NCBI RefSeq assembly: GCF_043290135.1
Contig: NC_134707.1
Span: forward strand, 75,140,508-75,204,507
Direction of reading: 5' to 3'
Length of the DNA stretch: 64,000 nt
From: Rhipicephalus microplus
Lineage: Eukaryota; Arthropoda; Arachnida; Ixodida; Ixodidae
In this document: one piece after another, positions 47,640 through 57,640 of the stretch
How the letters are laid out: each line of letters starts with the position of its first letter
Position numbering within the stretch: the first letter of the stretch is position 1
The notes under the pieces: model-generated
What the model was told of the DNA's origin: nothing
The model's input: the letters and a program-made list of their open reading frames with translations, nothing else
Database searches by the model: none
Translations under genes and position numbers: made by a program

Positions 47640-48205
47640 GATACTGAAGTAACTAGAAGAATAAGAATGGGGCGGAGCACATTTGACAAGCACTCTCAAA
47701 AAATGACGGGGAAGATTAACAGTATCCCTCAAGAGGAAGGTATATAACAGCTGCATCCTGCTGGTACTAAGCCACGGAGCAGAAACCTGGAGACTTCCAA
47801 CGAGGGCGCAGTCTAAATTGAGGACGACGCAGCGAGAAATGAAAAGAAAAATGTAGGTTTATCCCTACGAGACAAGAAGAGAGCAGAGTGGATTAGGAAA
47901 CAAACTGGGGTTAAGGATATCATAGTTGAACTCGAAAAGAGGAAATGCACATGGGCCGGGCGTACAGCACATAGACAAAATAACCGCTGGTCATTAAGGG
48001 CAACTAACTGAATTCCTAGAGAAGGCAAGCGGGAAAGGGGGAGGCAGAAGGTTATGTGGGCAGATGAGAATAAGAACTTTGTGGGTATAAATTCGCAGCA
48101 GCAAGCACAGGACGAACTTGACTGGCGGAACGTGGGAGAGGCCTTTGTCCTGCAGTGGACACAATGATGAGGTTGATAATGATGACGATGATGATGATAA
48201 AATAG
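47640..48205 (+). mobile_element. RTE-type LINE 3' end with RT C-terminus
   Basis: An open but broken frame shows the RTE hallmark LKRKVYNSCILLVLSHGAET. Then come QREMKRKM, a stop, KDIIVELEKRK, NNRWSLRAT, REGKRERGRQKVMWADE and NVGEAFVLQWT. The 3' end is (GAT)n-like (GATGACGATGATGATGATAAA). RTE elements are APE-type LINEs without RNase H. Endonuclease and the RT core are missing. Two further pieces lie at 16453-16613 and 29073-29293, both on the minus strand. Confidence 0.88.
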
Positions 48206-48717
48206 TCGAATCACAGGCTGCGACGACAAGGATAAGATGTCTGTGAGTTAGGCTGACAAACGAGTGCACTAGCCGAGGACCCTGAGGCCAAGGATCACCG
48301 CATCTTCTCGACAACTTCCGCGTTTTTGACTGGATGGATTTACAGGTATAGCTTGCATTGACACAATTGAAGCCACCATCCTCCAGTACCTGCTCATTAA
48401 GATGCTGCTCGTACTTATGCTTGACCTCACGGAACTACAAGCACTGACATCTGAGAACAGCCAGTTTCCCCTCCAAGTATCCCTATTGGAAAAATTGCCA
48501 TGGTGGATACTGGAAAACATGGTGGGCGTAGTGGAAATAATAGTGGGCATGGTGGAAATAATAGTGGGCATGGTGGAAATTATAATGTCTATGGTGGGAC
48601 GTAGTGGAAAATATGGTGGTTATGCCGGGACATACTGGGTGGTATGGTGTACAGATGATGGGTAAAGTAGAAATGATGGTGGAAAGCAGAGGCTAGATAG
48701 TGGGCGATAATGGGACA

Positions 48718-48995
48718 CTCTGCCCACCATTGTGATAATGCTGGGAAGCCCTAAGCATATGGTGGGTGGTGCTTATTATGGTGGGCAACATGGTGTACCA
48801 AGCTGAGAAACTCTTCCCACCATTGCGATAATGCTGGGAAGCACTAAGCAGATGATGGGTGCTGCTTGTTATGGTGGGCCACATGGTGTACCAAGCTGAG
48901 AAGCTCTGCCCACCATCACGACAATGCTGGGAAGCAGTAAGCAGATGAGGGGTGGGCTTATAATGGCGGGCAAATTATATAGTGTACCAAGCTGG
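48718..48995. repeat. 93-bp tandem array, 3 units
   Basis: Units start at 48718, 48811 and 48904 (CTCTGCCCACCAT), exactly 93 bp apart, and contain ATGCTGGGAAGC, ATGGTGGG and GTGTACCAAGCTGAGAA. Similarity is high between the units. Confidence 0.88.
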
Positions 48996-49888
48996 GATCT
49001 GTACACTACATGTTCTACCATCATGATTTCCACCAAAGGTTAGGCCTACTGACCGAGCCCGTACAATTGTGTTATCCGTGCTTCCGGGTTTCAGAATACA
49101 CGATTACGACGATTAAGTATGACAATACAGCGCAGCCATATGGCATCAATTAACCTAAATGAAGCATTTTTCATTGTGTATGCTGTTCGCTCAAGAAGCA
49201 ACAAGCATCGATGCGACGCGATTAGAGCACTCCCAGAGAACGTAATTTAGTGTCTTCTCACCGACAGCCGCCGGTCGCACTCGCCGGCACTTCTCTAGCT
49301 TTTGTACGAGAACTCAGTCGTGGCAATTCGTGTGCTTGGTGAACCATTATGATAGCGTAATGTTTCCGGTACACTGCATTCGTTTTGGCCAAGCCATTAT
49401 GTAGTTGTTGCTTTAGCCAAAGAGCAACAGCATTGCGCTGGCGCGACCGCCCTCTACATTGCGCGAAAAGCATCCCAATACTCAATCAAATAAATTAGGC
49501 GGGCGTATCTATGAAATGAGCCTAGAAGCATCATAAAGCGTGAGCAGATGTCGCCCTTTAGAACGAGCGCAAAACGGATATTAAACTTGGCAGACCCCGC
49601 CGGTAAACTGTTGCTGCTCCCCAGTCCACTTGTTTTTTTTCCTTTAAGTTGTGAATTGTAAAAAAAAATTGCACTAGTGCCAATAACATAGTGGCAATCG
49701 TTACAGGGCGCAGTTGCTTGTGTTTAATAAATGTGCAATTTTTAGTAGCAGGTGTAGATCTTGTCTATGTTGTGTACACGACAAACATAACTTAAGTTGA
49801 ACCTTAAGTTTGTACGGCAACTAAGTATTTAACACGCAACCACTGTCATGTTGGTGTGGCGCAGTGAAATAAAGAAAAAAAAATAGTG

Positions 49889-49958
49889 TGGCGCAGTGGT
49901 TAGCGTCTTCGAATGGGAATCCGCAGGTTGCAAGTTCGATCCTCCGTGGCGCCTCGTT
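49889..49958 (+). other. tRNA-like segment with T-run, probably SINE head or tRNA relic
   Basis: An A-box-like TGGCGCAGTGGTTAGCG is followed 35 bp on by a B-box-like AGTTCGATCC, and then a run of nine T (a Pol III terminator) at about 49958. The D stem pairs, but the T stem and acceptor stem do not, so this is not a functional tRNA. A second copy of TGTGGCGCAGTG lies just upstream (49854-49865). Confidence 0.45.
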
Positions 49959-50202
49959 TTTTTTTACGGGACGGGTGTTTTTTTATACCGTTTTTATAGA
50001 ATTCTTTTTTATTTTTTGTGGCAGCTCGTAACGGTGATTCTGACGTCATTTTGCGCTCAAGTGTTGCCGGCACTGCAGCACCCACCATACCCACCATGCG
50101 CCATGGTGGGTGTTTCCCACCATTCACCCACTACATTAATCCACTATAATGGTGGGTGGTGGTTTCCACCATGCCCACCATTCGTTTTTTTCCGATAGGG
50201 AT

Positions 50203-51399
50203 TTGTCTTCTTTATTGGCTTGGCTAACGACCACAAGAAAGCGGGGAGAGCGCAAAAGAACACGAGGACCAAACGACTCTGTGTCTTTCCTTGCACTCAC
50301 ACTCTCCACTGTATTTAAAGGTTTTAGTGGTCTGCATCTTCAGGTGCCCAGCGTAAAGAACCTTCCTATCAGGTTGCGCACCCAATCATCTATTCGCTGT
50401 GAGGGTGACAGTGCCCTTAGGTGCAGGCGCGCGCTATGCACTGAGAACACAAGAGAGATGAAGCCAAATAGAGCAGCTGCCTAGGCCATAGAAAGATAAA
50501 AAATAAAAATGAGGACGCTCTCTCACTGGTCGGGTACTTGCAATTGTTCCGACATCAGCCCTCATCATAAGTGACAGACTTAGAATGTGGGCCATATTTC
50601 AAAAATCCAGGAAAACAGTAATGACTCGTCCAAACGAGCATCAACATTTCTTGTTTCTTTGGCATAGGAGTTTCTGTTAAACAAAAAAGGAAGGTATCTT
50701 TACAAAATAAAGTAATATATGCACAAAGCTAGTCTGGCTAATTTCCCCTTTGGTAATTTTTAAGAAGGACAGATCAATCACTATTTCTTATATTTAAACT
50801 ACTTCAATATTTTGAGAATATTCCATCTCTAAGCATCGTTTATTGGTATTACAGTGAATCTTTGTTATTTCCAATATTCTGGCGTTCGGGGACCCCTTAT
50901 CAAATCATTGTCACCAGGATTTCGGTTCTGCAGTAGAAAGTTTTTTTTTTAAGAATTCAGGGGGAGTTTTATTTGAAATATATATTTAGCAATTTTAATT
51001 TCTCTTGACTATTCTATACCTCATTATTCATAATATCTTTATTTGATCACAATTTTTATAAATATTTTGTTTCTTTTCCTAGTCCCAGGGTTGGTGTGAG
51101 GCATATATATCAGCAATGACTATTATCATAAGCCGGTTTTAATCTATCAAAGATCTGCTAAGTCTTGTATGAATGAATACAACTTCGTTAAATATTGGGC
51201 AAAATTTATGTGCCCTAGGCTGAAATTCAATGGAAGGCGTGCACTTAGGTTTGGGTTGAGTTATTTTGGGACTGATAGTACCAGTCTCATGAAGTAAGAA
51301 GTCTAAAGTAAGCGTGGCCGGAATGGTAGTCAACTTTAAAGTTATACTTGATTCTTCATATTCTAAGGCAGTTCCACTGCAAGAGCCCCCAACAGGAGT
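50203..51399. other. non-coding, nothing recognised
   Basis: About 1.2 kb, AT rich, without a recognisable domain. Confidence 0.45.
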
Positions 51400-51790
51400 A
51401 TCTGAAACAAGCTATGTATTGATGTTTCGCGTTAGTACCTCCCACTGATGTAGATGGCGCCACACACCATGCCTTCAATTATGCGATAATCTAATAAAGT
51501 CGAAGGGATACATTCGCTCAATGTGCCTCCGAGTCGCGTATGTAGACGCGCCTATTATCTGTCTGCACGTTGCATCAAAAATGGTGTCAGAAGTGGCCCC
51601 CTTTCAATATTTTTAGGGGTGGTCAAGCGAGATGCTGCGTTTCCTGGGGTACTTGGAACCCAACAACAACCGAGCTTTGACTTCAACGATCCAAGTTCAT
51701 GGTTCACCTAGATTGCACGTTTTAAGCACTATGCCTGTGCTACAGGATTGCATCAAGCTACCATCCAGGTTCGGGTACGAACGCTTTTTA
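51400..51790 (+). mobile_element. LTR-retrotransposon remnant: LTR end, primer site, gag start
   Basis: An AATAAA (51493-51498, CTAATAAAGTCG) is followed about 80 bp on by TGGTGTCAGAAGTGG (51582-51596), a typical primer-binding site of Gypsy elements. About 90 bp later, a broken frame reads FDFNDPSSWFT, a stop, then ARFKHYACATGLHQAT. This matches the start of the Gag core of Gypsy elements. Similarity ends at about 51790. No matching 3' LTR is seen. Confidence 0.65.
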
Positions 51791-53776
51791 ATGCATGGGT
51801 GTTTAATGTCGACGCGTCCTGGCATCTCCCAACTTGAATGTCGAAGAAGCTGTCATAGCGTTCGGAAAACCAGGTTCCCTTCGTGTTTTGCTCACACAAT
51901 GGAAAAAAATCACGAAAATTGTCGCTTTGACAAGCTTGCACTTCAGGCGGCATTTCGAGTATGTATTGACTTAGCGAATTCAACAAGAAAGCTCTCTATG
52001 AAAGACATGCTTCCAATGGTTGAATGGTTCTCGGACATTTGGGCGACGCAAAAGCGTTCTACAAAAGGCTGCGCATTGTAGGCTTCATTGAGCTCATTTA
52101 TGGCTGATGTCGAGTCAGCATCTATGGTATAATTGGATGTCGATGTTGCAGAAGCCACGGACACCAACTTTGCTGCGTCTCGTTGTGCCAGAAGGTCAGC
52201 ACTAACCTATGGAACCGGAGCTTTCAAGAGCTAAAATTGAGTGGCACTCACGTTTTGGTGCCTTTGCATTACGTTAGACATAACCACAATTGTGTCCGTG
52301 CAGCTCGCATCAGTATGCACCACCAGTGAGCCTGTCGGGAGTGCGGCGTCTACTTCTTTAACGTGATAACAAAAAGTAGTCGTTGAAAGAGGGGCTGGAT
52401 TTCGGAGGAAGCCGATGAGTTTATTATCCATGAGTTATTGGTCCTCTCAGAATGGAAGGCTTTTTATCGAAGGTGGCGATCCCGACACCAGACAATTCAT
52501 GTGTGCCTCTAAGTCAGCAGAAAGTGCTAGAAATAAAGGCTTTAAGTCCCTTGCTTGCTGGCGTTGATAAATGAACTCGTCGATATTGTGTAGTTGCGCA
52601 TTTTCCTGAATTATCAGGATAGCGGTGCATCGTAAAAGCCCGAAAATGACGTGCATCACTTTTCTGTTGACGCATGCTAAATTGGCTCAATCTATATTTG
52701 TTAAACGATTAAATTATTTCGTACATATAAGACAAGGCTGCCGCTCTGCTCGAACACGTCAACGGGCAATCTTCGTTAGAGCACCACCAACCTCGAAGCT
52801 GATTCGTCGTATTAGATGAACCACCTGGTGCGCTTGTTGCGTAATTTAGTGAATCCAAGCTTTTGTAGAGCCATTTGCCGTAATGGCAAGCCTAATATAC
52901 GTAGCTCGTTAGCTGGCAGAAAAAGAAGCCTAGATAAATGCAGCTGAATAGGCGTGTTTTCGAGCCGTCCCCGGCCCCAGCAGATGGCAACTGACAAGAA
53001 GAGTCTGTTCCGTTCCAAGGGTACGTCTTATGCATGTACACCATTCGTCTACTATGTTTAGTGCTTCTTGTAAACCAGATGACTTTCATTAAAGGTTGTT
53101 TTGAACACTCTAGACTCTAATATCATTGGAATGTACAGTGCAGTACACGTCAGAGACTGCTTCCAGAGCCCATTTAAGGGGTAACAATGCCAGGTTAAAT
53201 ATCGATGATGCAAGCATTGCTACTTCAGGCGCTCTGCGTTTTGAGTTAAAGGTGCCGGTTGCGTTACCCGCTACTAATAACAAACGTTAGTTCAGTCAAG
53301 AACCTGTAAGATGAAGCTACATACGCACTCCAGTAATCACACGCACGCATACTGTGAAGCCACAGTGGCTAAATCATATGCCTTCTGCCCATTCAAAGCT
53401 AATATTGCTCGCACCCGCCGTGTCCGATTGCCCACAAACACTCTTAATCTTGGTTCCACATGGGTTCCAGCTAGTAAGCGAAACATTTTTTTTAAGTTTC
53501 ATTTAGTTAGGTGGAGATGCGCCCCAGTTAACGCTTCGAGTATGAGGAACACTGTTCTACTCATTGGTCACTGGGTTGTGTACATTGCAGAGTTCCACTT
53601 ATTCGGTATCTAAAGAATTCATGCATCCCAGAGAGTTTATGCGCACCATGAATAGCATCACCCGTATTTCAGGCTTAAGTAAAGAGGTATGACACTTAAG
53701 TGACGAAATTGTGCATTCAATTTTCTCAAATATTTGCTGCATACTTTAACAAACGAATTAGGGTTAATTTCTCAGC
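51791..53776. other. non-coding or unresolved, no gene recognised
   Basis: Short frames on both strands (for example minus 52231-52431 and 51943-52167) show no family I can name, and stops separate them. They may be decayed parts of the LTR remnant just upstream, but this is unproven. Confidence 0.4.
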
Positions 53777-53784
53777 ATGATATA

Positions 53785-54184
53785 GCCACGTTCCCAAGTT
53801 TTTGTTATCGTCCCAAAACACCACACGATTCTCAGCGCAAACCACGCCAGCAGTTTTCGAGAAGGTTCCGGAATGTAGTAGATCATTTCGATAAGATCAC
53901 GCCCACTGTGCGAACGGTACAGATTGTTCTGGAACCTACGCCACCGCCAGCGATAACGCCAGAACATTCGACGGCAAGAGTATAAATGCCGACGCGCTTC
54001 GCCACTTGTCAGTTGTTGATCGAAGGCCGACGCTTCGTTCGCCGCTATCAGTCCGAGACTGCTATCTGTGCGAGACTGCTGCCGTAATTGGACTTTTCGT
54101 TTACCGGGCACAGGTTCGCCCAAATAAAAAGTTAAATCCCAACACGAAGTCTCATGTCTTCGGCCACGTCACGACCCCGTGACA
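53785..54184 (+). repeat. 5' LTR of Gypsy-4
   Basis: It has a TATA box TATAAAT at 53981-53987 and AATAAA at 54123-54128, and ends CCCCGTGACA. About 97% identical to 59355-59754. The exact first bases are uncertain, because the two copies differ just before GCCACG. Confidence 0.9.
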
Positions 54185-54208
54185 TCTGGTGGAGGTGCTG
54201 CTTCGTTC

Positions 54209-55450
54209 ATGTACCGGACGCCCCCGTCAAGCCGTGAACCCAGCCCACGTCGCGGAGAAGACACCGACGCCAACCAGGAACAGCGAACAAGCCGCCGACA
54301 GCAAGGGCTACCACCGGAGTACGGGCTTCTACAAGACAAGGCGCGGAAGACCAAGGCCATGACCACGACTGCAGCGACAATGACAACCGCAGCGTCCCAG
54401 CCTACGATGGTCATGCATCAACCCAGGGAACCACCAATTTTCCATGGGTCATCGTTGGAAGACCCGGAGTCCAGGCTAGAAACATACGACCGCCTGGCCG
54501 CCCTCGACCACTGGGACAACGAAGAAAAGCTCCGTCGTGTGTACTTCTACCTGGAAGACACCGCAAGGACCTGGCTAGAGAATCGGGAGTCCACGCTCCG
54601 AACGTGGGATGTCTTGTGCGGCGCATTTCTGCAAACGTTCGCGAGCGTCGCTCGCAAAGAGAGGGCCGCTGCTTTATTAGAGACACGGGTTCAGCTACCA
54701 AATGAAAATGTCGCCATTTTCACTGAACAAATGACCCGACTATTCCGTCACGCTGACCCAGACATGCCTGAGGAGAAAAAAGTTCATTTCCTCATGCGAG
54801 GCGTCAAACAGGAGCTCTTCGCGCGACTGATGAGAAACCCACCGAAAACCGTCCAAGAATTTGTAGCCGAAGCGACCACTATCGAAAAGGCCCTGGACAT
54901 GCGCACCAGACAGTATAATCGTCGCCTGACTGCAGACTGCGCTGCTGCTCCAGCCAGTGACTCCGACGACCTGCGTGAAACGATCCGAGCGATCGTGCGG
55001 AAAGAGCTGCGCAAGCTGTTGCCGTCAGCGCAGCCTCAAGTGGATTCAATTGCCGACATTGTGCGAGAAGAAGTTCGGCAATCGCTTCAAATTCCCCACG
55101 CACCACTGCCCGAGCCGGAAGTTATGCACTGCGCCAAAACGCTGCACTGCGCCAAAACGCTCCTCCCCGTCCACGCCAAAACGCCGCCCCATCGCACTTC
55201 CGTCGACAGACACCACCGCCGCCACCACCCCCACCGACGTCATACCGTTCGCCAGCGGCCCAGCGCAGTGCACCGAGGAAGACTGATGTCTGGCGCACCC
55301 CTGACCATCGCCCGCTCTGCTACCACTGCGGCGAGGCCGGACACACATACCGCCGTTGCCAGTACCGAGAGATGGGACTGCGTGGCTTCGCCGTCAATGC
55401 ACCGCGTCCACAGCCAGGAGAATGACCACGTGACATCGCCGACTACCTGA
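54209..55450 (+). pseudogene. gag: Gypsy-4 Gag, frameshifted before the zinc knuckle
   Basis: ATG 54209 lies 24 bp after the LTR. The Gag core is clear (FHGSSLEDPESRLETYDRLA, FYLEDTARTWLEN, VHFLMRGVKQELF, TVQEFVAEATTIEKAL). The CCHC zinc knuckle CYHCGEAGHTYRRC is at 55318-55359 in another phase, so an indel lies between about 55100 and 55300. An 18-bp duplication (GCACTGCGCCAAAACGCT, 55130 on) sits in this interval but is itself in phase. The frame read through to 55450 past that point is a false tail. Confidence 0.85.
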
Positions 55451-55637
55451 CAGGAACTCGGTGGACACCATGAAGCCCTTCGCGTTCGCCGTCGCCCAGC
55501 CGCCGCACGTCACCGCACCACCGGCAGTACTCTGGCCCAACGCGGGGCCGATCTCCTAGCCCGTATCCGGGAAACTAAGGGCAGCAACCGGTGGAGGTGC
55601 GGTTGCTCTGCGACGAACTACCGAAGATCCTCCGACG

Positions 55638-57640
55638 ATGACGATGCCGCGACGGAGCTTTCCGAACACAACGCCAACCAGACAAAGCCCTGACGGCGAA
55701 AGCTCACTTACCGAAGGTGGCCTGACGACGCAACAAGGAAGCAGCGGAACAAGCCGACATAGCCGTGACCCGACGCCAAGCCCTAACTATAATGCGAGAT
55801 GGCGAACTAGCAACCTCGACTTTCTTATCGACGGCCACAGTGTAACCACTCTCGTTGATACTGGAGCCGACTATTCTGTCATCAGTGGGTCGTTCGCCGC
55901 GAAGTTAAAGAAAGTTAGGACAGCTTGGAAAGGCCCTGAAATCCGCACAGCCGGAGGTCATCTCGTAACGCCTGCAGGAATCTGCACAGCGAGAGTCACC
56001 ATTAACGGCCGTATTTACCCTAGAGACTTCGTAGTCCTACAGCGTTGCTCGAGAGATGTCATCCTTGGCATGGACTTCTTATGCCTCCATGGTGCTGTCA
56101 TGAACCTAAAAACAAAGTCGATAACGTTATCCACAGAAGAAGCACTACCGCCGCGCACGCCATCAGGACACCGCGCCTTGAATGTGCTGGACGAACAAGT
56201 CACCATTCCGCCTCGCTCAAGCGTCATTATTTCAGTCGGCGCTCCTAAATCACCTGACTTGCAAGGCGTCGTTGAAGGCAGTCAGCATCTGTTGGTCACC
56301 CGAAATATTTGCGTCGCAAGAGGAATTGCAGAGCTGCAGGGAGGCAAAGCAACGATTATGCTCACGAATTTCAGCAATGAGTACAAACATGTGAACAAAG
56401 GAACAACGGTCGCATACATCGAAGAAATTGTCGAAGACACCAGTGCTTTCGTCCTCACCGATTCTGCGGAACCTGCTCAGAGAAACCAAGCCCCTCCCAT
56501 AGCTTTCGACGTCAATCCCAGACTTCCGAACGATAAGCAAGAACAGCTCAAGGCCCTGCTCCTGCAATACGAAGATTGCTTTTCGTCGTCATTGAAAATT
56601 CGGCAGACCCCAATCACGAAACATCGCATCATAACCGAAGAAAACGCCAGACCACTCCGTCAGAGTCCGTACAGGGTTTCGACGCGAGAACGTGAGGCCA
56701 TGAAGAGAAAAGTTGATGAAATGCTGCGGGATGACATTATCCAGCCGTCCCAGAGTCCATGGGCATCCCCCGTGGTGTTAGTGAAGAAAAAGGATGGGAC
56801 CCTACGTTTCTGCGTCGATTATCGCCGTCTGAACAAAATCACAAGAAAGGACGTGTATCCTCTCCCACGAATAGAGGACGCACTTGATCGGCTCCATAAC
56901 AATAAGTACTTTTCGTCAATGGACCTCAAGACTGGCTATTGGCAAATCGAAGTCAACGAAAGAGACCGAGAGAAGACGGCGTTTATAACACGGGACGGCC
57001 TCTTCGAGTTTAAGGTAATGCCCCTCAGCCTTTGCTCAGCGCCTGCAACTTTTCAACGCGTTATGGATACAGTACTGGCAGGATTGAAGTGGCGGACTTG
57101 CCTTGTGTACTTGGACGCCGTCGTCGTGTTTCCCTCGAGTTTCGACGAGCATCTTCAGTGCCTTGAAACTGTACTTCGAGCCATCAAGACTTCCGGATTC
57201 ACACTGAAGCCAGAAAAGTGCAGATTTGCGCATGAGGAGCTCTTGTTTCTGGGGCACGTTATCGGCAAGTCTGGAGCTCGTCCCGATCTACGGAAAACAG
57301 CCGCCATCGCTGACTTCCCGCTGCCCACTGACAAGAAAGCCGTGCGCCGATTTCTGGGCCTGTGCGCCTATTATAGGCGGTTCGTGAAAAACTTCGCCCG
57401 CATCGCCGATCCTCTCACTAACATTACCAAGGCTGACGTGGAGTTCAAGTGCGAAACGCCACAGGAACACGCTTTTGAGGAGCTTAAACATCGCCTCCAG
57501 ACGCCTCCGTTACTCGCCCATTTCGACGAATTCGCCGAGACAGAAATACATACTGACGCAAGCAGCGTAGGTCTTGGCGCCGTTCTTGTGCAGAGGGCTG
57601 ACGGACTTGAAAGGGTTATTAGTTTCCAGCCGATCGCTAT
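55638..57640 (+). pseudogene. pol: Gypsy-4 protease and reverse transcriptase, RT active site lost
   Basis: One open frame. Protease: TTLVDTGADYSVIS (active DTGA) and [48 protein letters not shown] (D), MPLSLCSAPATF (family [12 protein letters not shown]). The catalytic box is VYLDAVVVF: the second Asp of YLDD is Ala (GCC at 57117-57119, one base from GAC). RNase H starts with EIHTDASSVGLGAVL. A frameshift of one base near 57620-57632 moves the rest into the next frame. Loss of the second catalytic Asp should abolish polymerase activity. Confidence 0.92.

Larger units (their letters stand above)
48479..50202. mobile_element. probable non-autonomous inverted-repeat element
   Basis: The left end reads ATCCCTATTGGAAAAAT, and the right end, read on the minus strand, reads ATCCCTATCGGAAAAAAA. 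On both sides ATGGTGG-type repeats follow at once, in opposite orientation. The interior has a 93-bp tandem array, a tRNA-like segment and no coding domain. A target-site duplication is not clear, so the superfamily is unknown. Arrays of ATGGTGGG/CCCACCAT may act as subterminal binding sites (inference). Confidence 0.6.

Noticed and set aside
48718..48995. CRISPR-like or satellite-coding array
   Set aside because: 93-bp contiguous tandem units with no spacers. Explained as a minisatellite in a mobile element.
49889..49958. Functional tRNA gene
   Set aside because: A and B boxes are suggestive, but the T stem and acceptor stem do not pair. Kept only as a tRNA-like relic.
51753..52667. Minus-strand ORFs as exons of a host gene
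   Set aside because: Stops between them, no recognisable family and no consistent splice sites that I could trust.
54179..54208. Upstream GTG start for Gypsy-4 gag
   Set aside because: It would start inside the LTR end. The ATG at 54209 in the same frame is the natural start.
55130..55165. 18-bp duplication in Gypsy-4 gag as the cause of the frameshift
   Set aside because: The duplicated unit is a multiple of three and keeps phase. The indel must lie elsewhere between it and the zinc knuckle.
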